A program made the position numbers and the translations under genes. Of a stretch of DNA of 64,000 bases, positions 16,984-24,889 are shown one piece after another; within the stretch, counting starts at the first letter, position 1; every line of letters begins with the position of its first letter. Below the pieces are notes generated by a model. The model made no database searches and was not told the origin of the DNA. It saw only the letters and a list, made by a program, of their open reading frames with translations. This stretch comes from Lactobacillus sp. (GTDB lineage Bacteria > Bacillota > Bacilli > Lactobacillales > Lactobacillaceae), in NCBI RefSeq assembly GCF_014803895.1, contig NZ_JAAVAU010000032.1, positions 25,493 through 89,492 on the forward strand, read 5' to 3'.

Positions 16984-17457
16984 TTAAAATTTATCTCCAA
17001 CCACACTAACTTGACTAGCTTTTACCCAATAGTGATTACCAAGTTGGTATAATTGCTTACCAGTTTTTTGACTAATCTTAACTTTAATAACTTTATAGAT
17101 TTTATTATTAGTTAAAGTTAATTTTTTATCTCCTTTAATAGCAACAACATTACTATTATTTTTAGGCATTACCTTGAACAAATATTCCTTATCCCAAGCC
17201 TTAGAATCTCCTGCTAAAACATAAGCATTTTTACCTATACGATAAGCTTTTTGACCATTAATTAATCTAAAGCCAGTATATTTTACACTCTTAATATTTT
17301 TAGTATTTTTAATAAAATTTCCTTCAGTGTCATAAGTCTTAACGCTTTGTTGAACTTTGACTCTCTTAGGAGCTGCACTAACAACATTAGTATTCAAAGT
17401 TGCTGCTAAGCCAGTAAATAAACCAGCTGCTGCAAAAATTTTTACAAACTTTTTCAT
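16984..17457 (-). CDS. Secreted SLAP-like surface protein
   Basis: 157 residues starting MKKFVKIFAAAGLFTGLAAT, a classic signal peptide likely cleaved after VVSA (near residue 29). The mature part is basic with two repeats of a Lactobacillus surface-layer-protein-like module: GFRLINGQKAYRIGKNAYVLAGD and KTGKQLYQLGNHYWVKASQV. SLAP-type modules bind non-covalently to cell wall. GAGGAG precedes the ATG at 17457; a longer frame upstream lacks a ribosome site. A -10 TATAAT sits at 17500-17495. Confidence 0.8.
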   Translation of the reverse strand: MKKFVKIFAAAGLFTGLAATLNTNVVSAAPKRVKVQQSVKTYDTEGNFIKNTKNIKSVKYTGFRLINGQKAYRIGKNAYVLAGDSKAWDKEYLFKVMPKNNSNVVAIKGDKKLTLTNNKIYKVIKVKISQKTGKQLYQLGNHYWVKASQVSVVGDKF

Positions 17458-17626
17458 AATATTCTCCTCTATCCACAACATCTAACTTTATTCTATTATA
17501 ATTAGACACCAAACAACAGATGTAATTAATGAAAATTGATAATCTAGATAAATCACTAATAATACGTCCTGCCAAAAGAACTCTATCTGGATTATAAGTA
17601 TTAAATCAATGGTTTTAAATTTTTTC

Positions 17627-17702
17627 ACAAAAAAACACCTCTATTACAAACAGAAGTGTTTTTCCGCAACGGCCTCACTTAGAGTCCACCGCCACTTTTC
17701 AT
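17627..17702 (-). ncRNA. Candidate 75-nt structured RNA with own promoter and terminator
   Basis: On the minus strand a promoter (17736-17709) is followed by a compact RNA. First comes a hairpin GCGGTGG/CCGTTGC capped by CTC-TAAGT-GAG (about 17695-17663). Immediately after is a terminator AACACTTCT/AGAGGTGTT (17660-17652 with 17642-17634) with seven T. No reading frame fits. It lies between rfbD and the SLAP-like gene, which has its own -10. Either a free small RNA or a leader/attenuator; no known riboswitch class is recognised. Confidence 0.55.
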
Positions 17703-17708
17703 CCCTCT

Positions 17709-17736
17709 ATTTTACAATTAAAATATCTAAAGTCAA
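17709..17736 (-). promoter_or_regulatory. Promoter of the 75-nt RNA
   Basis: -35 TTGACT (17736-17731), 16-bp spacer, -10 TAAAAT (17714-17709), minus strand. Confidence 0.65.
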
Positions 17737-17763
17737 TTTTTAATTTTTATTCCTATAACAAAC

Positions 17764-17797
17764 TAAAAACGAGGATTCAAATAAATCCTCGTTTTTT
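17764..17797. terminator. Terminator of the rfb operon
   Basis: AAAAACGAGGATT/AATCCTCGTTTTT hairpin with T-runs on both strands, directly after rfbD. Confidence 0.9.
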
Positions 17798-17799
17798 AA

Positions 17800-18786
17800 T
17801 TACTTATTTAGGTCATCAAAGAAACCTTGCTTCTTCAAAATTTCTAAATAACGACTAATAGCATCTGGCCAAGTTGGAAGTGGTTTAAAACCATTTTTCT
17901 CAAGCTTACTCTTGTCCAATCTTGAATTGAATGGACGAACTGCCTTAGATAAACCATATTCTTCAGTCGTTACAGGCATTACCTTAGTGTCATAACCGGC
18001 TTGACGATAAATTTCCTTAGTGAAATCATACCAAGAAATATAACCAGTCTTGGTACCATTAACATCATGGTTACCTTCACTAGTAGGTAATTCAGCATTA
18101 GTTGCGTGGTAGTAACCATACTTGTCACTTTCAATCATATCAACAAGCAAACGTGCTAAGTCAAAGGTATAAGTTGGCGTACCAATTTGGTCATCAACAA
18201 CCTTAACTTCATCGTGATTAGAACCTACCTTAAGCATAGTCTTGATAAAGTTAGAACCATTTACACCAAATACCCAAGCAATACGTACAATGAAGTACTT
18301 ATCAAGAGTATTAGCAACAGCTTCTTCACCGCCAAGCTTAGTTTCACCATAGACATTCATTGGCTTGTAGCCTTTGAAATCAGGTTCCCATGGAGTAGTA
18401 CCTTGACCATCAAAAACATAGTCAGTTGAAATATACACCATTGGTACATCAAGCTTTTTAGCAACATTGGCAATATTTTGCGTACCACCAACGTTCACAT
18501 TTTTAACTGCTTCAACTTTATCGTCGTCTTCTGCCATATCAACAGCAGTCCAAGCAGCACAGTGAATAATTACATCAGGATTTACTTCAGTAATTACCTT
18601 ATCAACTGCATCAGCATCGGTAATATCCAAACTTACATAAGGTGCTGTAGTTACATAACTACCATCTGCTACGCCAGCATATTCAGGTGCAATATCAGAA
18701 CCAACACCTTCATACCCACGTTTAGCAAGTTCATTCATGACGTCATGACCAAGTTGACCATTAACTCCAGTTACAAAAACTTTCAT
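17800..18786 (-). CDS. rfbD: dTDP-4-dehydrorhamnose reductase
   Basis: Last step of dTDP-L-rhamnose synthesis: NAD(P)H reduction of dTDP-4-keto-L-rhamnose. Rossmann motif TGVNGQLGHD at the N-terminus, ISTDYVFDG, and the SDR catalytic YGETK (Tyr-x-x-x-Lys) are present. C-terminal VRPFNSRLDKSKL is typical of RmlD. At 328 residues it is longer than the usual 280-300, in keeping with the Lactobacillus form. Fourth gene of the operon rfbB-rfbA-rfbC-rfbD. Confidence 0.95.
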   Translation of the reverse strand: MKVFVTGVNGQLGHDVMNELAKRGYEGVGSDIAPEYAGVADGSYVTTAPYVSLDITDADAVDKVITEVNPDVIIHCAAWTAVDMAEDDDKVEAVKNVNVGGTQNIANVAKKLDVPMVYISTDYVFDGQGTTPWEPDFKGYKPMNVYGETKLGGEEAVANTLDKYFIVRIAWVFGVNGSNFIKTMLKVGSNHDEVKVVDDQIGTPTYTFDLARLLVDMIESDKYGYYHATNAELPTSEGNHDVNGTKTGYISWYDFTKEIYRQAGYDTKVMPVTTEEYGLSKAVRPFNSRLDKSKLEKNGFKPLPTWPDAISRYLEILKKQGFFDDLNK

Positions 18787-18802
18787 TAATCTACCTCACT
18801 AA

Positions 18803-19411
18803 TTAAAACTTAAAGGTATCCTTTAAGCCTTTCCATTCTTGATCACGTTCAAGAATGTTCAACTTAGTACCGTCTTCTAAGCTGTAGCCTTCAGCAGAGC
18901 CATCACCTGGGTATTCGCCTTTAACATGTGGCCATTCAATACCAATTTCAGGGTCATTCCAAACCAAACCACCTTCATCGTTTGGGTGCCAGAAGTCGTC
19001 TACCTTGTAAGCAAATTCAGCAAAATCACTTAATACCAAGTAGCCATGTGCAAAACCACGAGGAATCAAGAATTGCTTCTTATTTTCTTCAGTTAATTCA
19101 ACACCGTACCACTTACCATAAGTCTTAGAACCAGTTCTAAGGTCAACAGCAACATCGAATACGCTACCGCGAACAGCACGAACTAACTTGATTTGTGGGT
19201 AGTGCTTTTGGAAGTGAAGGCCACGAAGTACACCCTTAGTAGAACTTGATTGATTGTCTTGAACAAAGTTAATGCTAAAACCGGCATCCATCATGTCTCT
19301 TTGATTAAAAGTTTCCATGAAGTAACCACGATCATCACCATGAACAGTTGGGGTAATAACGGCTAAGCCTTCAATGCCACCAACATTTTTTTCAACTTTA
19401 ATTTGACCCAT
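18803..19411 (-). CDS. rfbC: dTDP-4-dehydrorhamnose 3,5-epimerase
   Basis: Cupin-fold epimerase, third enzyme of dTDP-rhamnose synthesis. Family segments: VHGDDRGYFMETFNQRDM, FVQDNQSSSTKGVLRGLHFQ (catalytic His in RGLHFQ), VRGSVFDVAVDLR, and IPRGFAHGYLVL with conserved His. The C-terminus runs to 202 residues, normal for the Gram-positive type. It is 16 bases upstream of rfbD on the transcript. Confidence 0.96.
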   Translation of the reverse strand: MGQIKVEKNVGGIEGLAVITPTVHGDDRGYFMETFNQRDMMDAGFSINFVQDNQSSSTKGVLRGLHFQKHYPQIKLVRAVRGSVFDVAVDLRTGSKTYGKWYGVELTEENKKQFLIPRGFAHGYLVLSDFAEFAYKVDDFWHPNDEGGLVWNDPEIGIEWPHVKGEYPGDGSAEGYSLEDGTKLNILERDQEWKGLKDTFKF

Positions 19412-19436
19412 TTTTAATCTTCTTTCTTATTAAAAA

Positions 19437-20321
19437 TTAATAACGCAACTTACCTTCACCAACAGATTTCAAATGTTGACCATAAGGACTTTTACCATAA
19501 CTAGCAGCAGCCTCAAGTAACTTATCCTTACTAATCCATCCATGAACATAAGCAATTTCTTCTGGAGCAGAAATTGAAACACTTTCACGTTCTTCAATCA
19601 TTTTAACGAAATTACCAGCATCAACCAAGCTTTCCATTGTACCAGTATCAAGCCAAGCATAGCCTCGACCTAATAATTGCACTCTAAGGTTATCTTCTTG
19701 TAAATACATATCGTTTAAGCTAGTAATTTCAACTTCACCACGTGCACTTGGCTTAACTTGAGCAGCTTTAGCACTTACACCTGCTGGATAGAAGTAAAGT
19801 CCAGTAACGGCATAATTACTCTTAGGATTTGCAGGTTTTTCTTCAATAGAAATAGCTTTGCCATCTTTATCAAAATCAACTACCCCAAAACGTTCTGGAT
19901 CATTGACATAGTAACCAAAAACAGTAGCCTTACCATCTTGAGCATCTTGGCTAGCTTGAGCAAGTAACTTAGTGAAACCATTACCATAGAAAATGTTATC
20001 GCCCAAAATCATAGCACAAGGTTCACCATTGATGAATTCTTCACCTAAAGTAAATGCTTGAGCCAAGCCATCTGGACTAGGTTGAACCATGTAGCTCAAC
20101 TTGATACCAAATTGTGAACCATCACCTAATAATTCCTTAAAACGTGGTGTATCAGCTGGAGTAGAAATCACCAAGATGTCCTTAATACCAGCTAACATCA
20201 AAGTAGACAATGGATAATAAATCATTGGCTTATCATAAACAGGCAATAATTGCTTGCTAGTTACCAAAGTTAATGGATATAGGCGTGTACCTGAACCGCC
20301 CGCTAAAATAATTCCCTTCAT
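19437..20321 (-). CDS. rfbA: Glucose-1-phosphate thymidylyltransferase
   Basis: Couples glucose-1-phosphate with dTTP to give dTDP-glucose, the entry step to dTDP-rhamnose. The N-terminal nucleotidyltransferase signature [18 protein letters not shown] is intact, followed by [25 protein letters not shown] and [20 protein letters not shown]-terminal [11 protein letters not shown] is also typical. 294 residues, full length, 5 bases from rfbB. Confidence 0.97.
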   Translation of the reverse strand: MKGIILAGGSGTRLYPLTLVTSKQLLPVYDKPMIYYPLSTLMLAGIKDILVISTPADTPRFKELLGDGSQFGIKLSYMVQPSPDGLAQAFTLGEEFINGEPCAMILGDNIFYGNGFTKLLAQASQDAQDGKATVFGYYVNDPERFGVVDFDKDGKAISIEEKPANPKSNYAVTGLYFYPAGVSAKAAQVKPSARGEVEITSLNDMYLQEDNLRVQLLGRGYAWLDTGTMESLVDAGNFVKMIEERESVSISAPEEIAYVHGWISKDKLLEAAASYGKSPYGQHLKSVGEGKLRY

Positions 20322-20325
20322 TATG

Positions 20326-21363
20326 TTAGCCCTTGTTTAACACTTTCTTGTTACCGTACATTTCTTCATAGTAGTTTTGGTAATCACCAGAAATGATGTT
20401 TTCCCACCATTCCTTGTTGTCCAAGTACCATTGAATAGTCTTCTTGATACCATCTTTGAACATAGTTTCTGGAAGCCAACCTAATTCGTTGTGGATCTTT
20501 TCAGGATCAATAGCGTAACGACGGTCATGACCTTGGCGGTCAGTAACGTGTTCAATTAATGAGTAAGGCTTATCCAAGTAGTCACAAATCAACTTAACGA
20601 TGTCAATATTGTGCATTTCATTGTGACCACCAATGTTGTAAACTTCACCTGGTTTACCCTTTTCAAGAATTAAATCAATAGCCTTGCAGTGGTCTTCAAC
20701 ATAAAGCCAGTCACGTACGTTTTTACCATCACCATAAACTGGTAACTTTTCATCCTTCAAAGCTCGTTGAATCATCAAAGGAATGAGCTTTTCTGGGAAT
20801 TGGTAAGGACCATAGTTGTTAGAGCAACGTGAAATAGTTACAGGTAAACCATAAGTTCTACCATAAGCACCAACTAACAAGTCAGCACTAGCCTTACTTG
20901 ATGAGTATGGGCTAGAAGTATGAAGTGGGGTGTCTTCGTGGAAGAATAAATCTGGGCGATCAAGTGGTAAATCACCATAAACTTCATCAGTAGATACTTG
21001 GTGGAAACGCTTAATACCGTACTTACGGCAAGCATCCATCAAAACAGAAGTACCAATGATGTTAGTTTCTAAGAAAATTTCAGGATTTTCAATAGAGCGG
21101 TCAACGTGACTTTCAGCAGCAAAGTTAACTACAACGTCAGGCTTTTCTTCTTCAAATAACTTGTAAACACCTTCGCGGTCACAAATATCAAGCTTAACAA
21201 ATTTGAAGTTAGGCTTGTCCATTACGTCCTTCAAAGTTGATAAGTTACCCGCATAAGTTAATTTATCTAAACAAATAATTTCATAATCTTGATGCTTCTT
21301 CATCATATAGAAAATGAAGTTTGAGCCAATAAATCCGGCACCACCAGTAACAATAACTTTCAT
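20326..21363 (-). CDS. rfbB: dTDP-glucose 4,6-dehydratase
   Basis: NAD-dependent SDR enzyme converting dTDP-glucose to the 4-keto-6-deoxy sugar. [11 protein letters not shown] cofactor motif, [18 protein letters not shown] with catalytic Thr-Asp-Glu, and [11 protein letters not shown] (YxxxK) are visible. The start at 21363 (MKVIVTGG) has CGGAGGATTC directly upstream; a longer frame to 21411 runs into the promoter. First gene of the rfb operon. Confidence 0.97.
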   Translation of the reverse strand: MKVIVTGGAGFIGSNFIFYMMKKHQDYEIICLDKLTYAGNLSTLKDVMDKPNFKFVKLDICDREGVYKLFEEEKPDVVVNFAAESHVDRSIENPEIFLETNIIGTSVLMDACRKYGIKRFHQVSTDEVYGDLPLDRPDLFFHEDTPLHTSSPYSSSKASADLLVGAYGRTYGLPVTISRCSNNYGPYQFPEKLIPLMIQRALKDEKLPVYGDGKNVRDWLYVEDHCKAIDLILEKGKPGEVYNIGGHNEMHNIDIVKLICDYLDKPYSLIEHVTDRQGHDRRYAIDPEKIHNELGWLPETMFKDGIKKTIQWYLDNKEWWENIISGDYQNYYEEMYGNKKVLNKG

Positions 21364-21399
21364 ATGAATCCTCCGACTAAAAAACTTGTATTCATATGA

Positions 21400-21430
21400 A
21401 GTATATAACATTACGTTACGTCACCTTCAA
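21400..21430 (-). promoter_or_regulatory. rfb operon promoter with MerR-like 19-bp spacer
   Basis: Minus-strand -35 TTGAAG (21430-21425) and -10 TATACT (21405-21400) are 19 bp apart, the stretched spacing of MerR-activated promoters. The spacer contains GTGACGTAACGTAATG, rich in ACGT dyads as in MerR operators. A 17-bp alternative exists if TATATA is read as the -10. Confidence 0.5.
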
Positions 21431-21445
21431 GAGAAAATAATAAAT

Positions 21446-22621
21446 TTAAGCTTTTTGTCCCATAAAATAGCCCGCATCTTTGGTAATGTAAAAGCCAGGT
21501 TCAACTTTTCGATCCACATATTGTTTAAAATCCTGATAATGATCCAACAAAATCGAATTCTGATTACCATGGCAAGACAAAATATAGGAAATAATTGGCA
21601 TTGACTCAGAGATTTCAATCCCATCATGATACTTATGGCAAGAAACATTAGTGAAATACGGTTTTAAAATCTCTCCCCCATTCTCTAAGCCAAAACGCTC
21701 ATATAAATTTGTTGAAGAGAGGACAATCTTAGAATTATAATTTTGTACTAAATCTGTAATCTCATGCATATGCCGAGCCGAATAAGTACTGCAAGTAAAA
21801 AATCCATCTTTCTTCAACACACGCTGTATTTCACGTAGAGTCTCAGGAATGTCGTCACAATAAAAGAGCATATGATTAGCAATCACTAGATCAAAAGTAT
21901 TATCCGCAAACGGAATCTTTTGCGCATCAAAAACCGCATACTGGAACTGCGAATGATCACCAATCTCCTTCTTGGCATCGGCAAGTATTCCCTCGGAAAT
22001 ATCAGATACCACCACGGTCACATTATTTGGAACCTTGTCGATACTCTGCGACCATAGGGCACCATTTCCAGCACCTAATTCAAGAATCTTCATCCCCGGC
22101 TTAAAATTAATCTTACTAAATAGCCATGGGAACCAACCTTGCTTATTCACCGAATAATCACGATGAAGACGAATCCGGGCAGAAATATTCGTCGCACTCT
22201 TATATTGGGTACTCAAAGATTGATTCATCGCTGTCAGATGAATCAGATTTAACATCTTGCTCCAGTCTACTTCTTGATTTTTTTCTAAAGCTTGACTAGT
22301 AGAATCAATTGCTGTAACTACATTCTCCATCTCTTTCAATCGCTCTTCTGCAAGGCGCTTTTGGATTTGAAGCGTATCAAGCAAATATTGAGTATCCCCC
22401 GAACCAATAGTTAATTCTTTGATTTCACTTAAAGAAAAACCAAGATATTTCAATAAGAGAATCTGCTGCAACTTCGCAAAATCATGGTCAGTATAACGCC
22501 GTGCCCCACCTACGCTATATGCAGTCGGCTTCAGTAAGTTCTTTTGATCATAATAGCGAATCGTCCTAATTGATACGTGAGCTTTTTCGGCGAATTCGCT
22601 ACTTGTGTAGTATTTTGGCAT
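21446..22621 (-). CDS. MerR-family regulator fused to a SAM-dependent methyltransferase
   Basis: 391 residues in two parts. Residues 1-75 are a MerR winged-helix DNA-binding domain (YYTSSEFAEKAHVSIRTIRY, then YDQKNLLKPTAY and GARRYTDHDF), followed by a dimerising helix to about 115. From about 160 a class I methyltransferase follows: motif I MKILELGAGNGALW, acidic VVVSDIS, post-I FDLVIANHMLFY, then VLKKDGFFTCSTYS. Such fusions occur in Lactobacillus and Clostridia, and the methyl acceptor is unknown. It lies directly upstream of the rfb operon on the same strand and may control the promoter there. Confidence 0.88.
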   Translation of the reverse strand: MPKYYTSSEFAEKAHVSIRTIRYYDQKNLLKPTAYSVGGARRYTDHDFAKLQQILLLKYLGFSLSEIKELTIGSGDTQYLLDTLQIQKRLAEERLKEMENVVTAIDSTSQALEKNQEVDWSKMLNLIHLTAMNQSLSTQYKSATNISARIRLHRDYSVNKQGWFPWLFSKINFKPGMKILELGAGNGALWSQSIDKVPNNVTVVVSDISEGILADAKKEIGDHSQFQYAVFDAQKIPFADNTFDLVIANHMLFYCDDIPETLREIQRVLKKDGFFTCSTYSARHMHEITDLVQNYNSKIVLSSTNLYERFGLENGGEILKPYFTNVSCHKYHDGIEISESMPIISYILSCHGNQNSILLDHYQDFKQYVDRKVEPGFYITKDAGYFMGQKA

Positions 22622-22657
22622 TATTAGAGGCTCCTTTCATAATTAGTATAACGTAAA

Positions 22658-22690
22658 TAAAAAAGCCTTGGAATTTAATCCAAAGCTTTA
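22658..22690 (-). terminator. Terminator of the toxin/antitoxin/chaperone operon
   Basis: AAAGCCTTGGA/TCCAAAGCTTT hairpin (22662-22689) followed on the minus strand by six T. Nearly identical to the terminator at 24891-24918. Confidence 0.88.
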
Positions 22691-22720
22691 ATTTAGAACC
22701 TATTTCTACCGCATCTAAAA
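22660..22720 (-). repeat. Repeated 3' module, copy 1
   Basis: A hairpin TTTAGA/TCTAAA plus the shared terminator, following the SecB-like gene. It matches the module at 24890-24950 in order, spacing and most bases of the terminator. Confidence 0.6.
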
Positions 22721-23122
22721 CTAGTTATTTTTTCCATATAAAAGCTGAGATATATTAACTGTTGGTAAAATAATAGGTTGCATAATATTACTAGTTGCGG
22801 TTAATGTGGTTACTACTTGTCGTAAATATGGAAATAATATTGCTACTGCATTAGTCTTTAAATATTTTTCAAATCCAGTATTTGTTTTATCTTCTTCAGA
22901 GTTAAATATGAACTGCCCAACAATTATTACATCTAACTTGATGGGTGCTTCTGGCGCTACATGATATTCTAATTGAACGTTAGCTTTATTTCCTTGAATA
23001 TCAGTCTTAGTACGAAAACTCTGCTTTATTCTTTGTTTTTCGATATTATCTTGATTTAACAATTCTTTTTGTTCAAAAACCATTTCTTTTACAGAATATC
23101 CCACAAAATTTATAACTGTCAT
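22721..23122 (-). CDS. SecB-like chaperone of a toxin-antitoxin-chaperone operon
   Basis: 133 residues resembling the SecB fold: a beta-rich first half (VKEMVFEQKELL, then KANVQLEYHVAPEAPIKLDV) and the diagnostic C-terminal stretch LFPYLRQVVTTLTATS leading to QPIILPTVNI. SecB itself ends its fold with a similar FPPLLLPPINF-type motif. Lactobacillus has no general SecB pathway; solitary SecB-like proteins in Firmicutes typically guard antitoxins (TAC systems). The start overlaps the antitoxin stop (ATGA), so the two are translationally coupled. Expected role: hold and protect the 82-residue antitoxin. Confidence 0.75.
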   Translation of the reverse strand: MTVINFVGYSVKEMVFEQKELLNQDNIEKQRIKQSFRTKTDIQGNKANVQLEYHVAPEAPIKLDVIIVGQFIFNSEEDKTNTGFEKYLKTNAVAILFPYLRQVVTTLTATSNIMQPIILPTVNISQLLYGKNN

Positions 23123-23367
23123 GCTATTAACTCTCCATCAGACTCACTTAAAATAAAATTATTTTCTTTTACGTTTAAATCGTATGTTTTATATTCGTCA
23201 TTAACTATATTTTTTGCAAAATAAAAATTAGTATTATGAGAATAAGAAAATTCAGATTCATTATCAGCAGGCATGTTATTAATATTTTCTAAAATTGCAT
23301 CTATGTCTAACTCTTCCATAAAATCTTGAACATCTTTTTCAGTAAAATTAATATCATTAAGATTCAT
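23119..23367 (-). CDS. Putative antitoxin of the TAC operon
   Basis: 82 residues, strongly acidic, with a helix-forming N-terminus (FTEKDVQDFMEELDIDAILE) and a C-terminal extension rich in aromatic and hydrophobic residues. Antitoxins guarded by SecB-like chaperones carry an aggregation-prone C-terminal addiction region, which would fit that extension. No HTH is visible. It overlaps the toxin by 11 bases upstream and the chaperone by 4 bases downstream. Assignment is from position, size and charge; no sequence family is recognised. Confidence 0.6.
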   Translation of the reverse strand: MNLNDINFTEKDVQDFMEELDIDAILENINNMPADNESEFSYSHNTNFYFAKNIVNDEYKTYDLNVKENNFILSESDGELIA

Positions 23368-23938
23368 CTGAATTCTCCTTTCTTACAATTTTAAAGTTGC
23401 TTTTTGAAACCAGTTTAGTATCTCTAATAGTTACCTCTATCGCATTCGGACCTATAGAATACCTTATTCCTGGAAGAAATGTCTCTTCCCATCTCTTTAC
23501 TCCCAAGATTTTAAATTTATACTTTCTTTGTAAAAATAAGATAAATAATTCAATCATAATTCCAGCATAAGTATTTACCTTTTTGGTCTTTCTAATTTGA
23601 TTATAAATCATTTCACCATGCTTAGTATTATTTTGAATACTACAAAATTTATTAAACAAATTATTCATTTTATCTTGTGTTAAATCCAATAAGGAATTAT
23701 CTGGAAATTCAACATTAATTTCAAATACAGTAGGATTAACAGAATCATATTTTTTAGCAAAATCATATGCTAACTGATAGTTATTCTCAAAAGTATATAG
23801 TCCATATCCTAAAGAACCTATTGTCTTATTTTGATACTTTCGATTGCGTTCAACTTCAACAATACTAGGTATCTCAATATTAAAGCCTTCTTTTTTTATA
23901 CTATCAGCGTTACTTTTAGTAGTTCCATGATATAACAT
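23357..23938 (-). CDS. ADP-ribosyltransferase-like toxin (CmdT-like candidate)
   Basis: 193 residues beginning MLYHGTTKSNADSIKKEGFN. The LYHGT...A..I...GF opening is the first motif of ART/PARP-like folds (His4 as NAD-binding residue). GSLGYGLYTFENNYQLAYDF (residues 41-60) matches the second motif (GxGLYxT, Tyr48). A Glu near the end (NAIEVTIRD, Glu168) or VFEINVEF (Glu73) could be the third catalytic residue. First gene of a three-gene operon with an acidic antitoxin and a SecB-like chaperone. This matches the composition and order of CmdTAC, in which CmdT ADP-ribosylates mRNA. AAAGGTGAT precedes the ATG. Target is inference. Confidence 0.65.
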   Translation of the reverse strand: MLYHGTTKSNADSIKKEGFNIEIPSIVEVERNRKYQNKTIGSLGYGLYTFENNYQLAYDFAKKYDSVNPTVFEINVEFPDNSLLDLTQDKMNNLFNKFCSIQNNTKHGEMIYNQIRKTKKVNTYAGIMIELFILFLQRKYKFKILGVKRWEETFLPGIRYSIGPNAIEVTIRDTKLVSKSNFKIVRKENSDES

Positions 23939-24044
23939 GAAATATCACCTTTACATAGGGGCAAATTATATTTTTATAAATAATTTTATCAGAATTACTT
24001 TTTAAAGACCATTAAACAAATAAAGATACAGATATTTGCTTAAT

Positions 24045-24785
24045 CTATAATTTTATCACGTTAAGTTGACCATCCCACTTTTCTTTCGGTAAAACCGGAG
24101 CCTTTATTATATTTAAACTTTCCATTGCTTTTTCCAACGCTAACTGCGAATCTCTACTCTCTGCATGCCACATTCCCGCATTAACAAAGCCTAAATACTG
24201 AATTCCTAAATCTTTTAGATATGGGATTATATATTTTTTAAACAAATTGATTCTCGTCTCACTTGTTGCATCTTCAGTATAAATAAAATATTCATCCATC
24301 ACTGCTATTCTTCTCTTAGATGGTATATTTAATCTATTAATCATTCCATTAACTACTGAATATACATCTCCTGAATAACTATCAGCAGCATCACCTACAT
24401 CAACTATTTCTTTACCATTAATTGTACATAACATTACCTCGGCCAAGGTCTCATAGATTTCTTCATCTTCATAAGGATTACCTTTAAGCAAAACATTTTC
24501 TAAATACATTCCGGACTCAAAATCATCCCATTGTGATTTACTACTTTCTATATGAATAAAGGTATTGTTTAATTGTTCATCAGTAATAGGTAACATATGC
24601 TCTTTAACCGATTGAAGTAAATCATCAGGTTCTGGCTTTTTAACTTCAAAAGGAAATCCATTATTATTTAAAGATGCTTGAAGGAACATCTTAATTGCTT
24701 CATTAGTAGTTGTTCCTAAGTCATTAAATAGTTTGTCTGCTTTCTCTTTCATTTTATTGGTTACGCGCACTTGAATATTTTTCAT
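24045..24785 (-). CDS. RelB/DinJ-type antitoxin domain fused to an unknown C-terminal domain
   Basis: 246 residues starting MKNIQVRVTNKMKEKADKLF. Residues 1-50 are a ribbon-helix-helix RelB/DinJ domain (TTTNEAIKMFLQASLNNNGF, PFEVKKP). A linker (about 50-90) retains antitoxin-like acidic sequence, then about 150 residues of an unrecognised domain follow (YETLAEVMLCTINGKEIVDV, DEYFIYTEDATSETRINLFK, YLGFVNAGMWHAES). No RelE-type toxin gene flanks it. GGAGGAG lies 13 bases before the ATG. Its promoter is covered by a 36-bp palindrome (24824-24859), pointing to autoregulation by the N-terminal domain. Confidence 0.72.
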   Translation of the reverse strand: MKNIQVRVTNKMKEKADKLFNDLGTTTNEAIKMFLQASLNNNGFPFEVKKPEPDDLLQSVKEHMLPITDEQLNNTFIHIESSKSQWDDFESGMYLENVLLKGNPYEDEEIYETLAEVMLCTINGKEIVDVGDAADSYSGDVYSVVNGMINRLNIPSKRRIAVMDEYFIYTEDATSETRINLFKKYIIPYLKDLGIQYLGFVNAGMWHAESRDSQLALEKAMESLNIIKAPVLPKEKWDGQLNVIKL

Positions 24786-24810
24786 ATATACTATACATCT
24801 CCTCCAATTT

Positions 24811-24859
24811 ATTATATCATCGTCATGCATATTAATTAAATCTTTAATTAATATGCATG
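24811..24859 (-). promoter_or_regulatory. Promoter with 36-bp palindromic operator for the RelB fusion
   Basis: Arms CATGCATATTAATTAAA (24824-24840) and TTTAATTAATATGCATG (24843-24859) are perfect inverted repeats, 17 bp each, separated by 2 bases. Minus-strand -10 TATAAT lies at 24816-24811, placing the -35 inside the palindrome. Confidence 0.75.
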
Positions 24860-24889
24860 TAATGTGGTTGATTATTTAAAGAAATATCA

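Noticed and set aside
22721..23122. Reading the SecB-like protein as a general export chaperone
   Set aside because: Firmicutes of this kind do not use SecB export, and it is tightly coupled to toxin-like genes.
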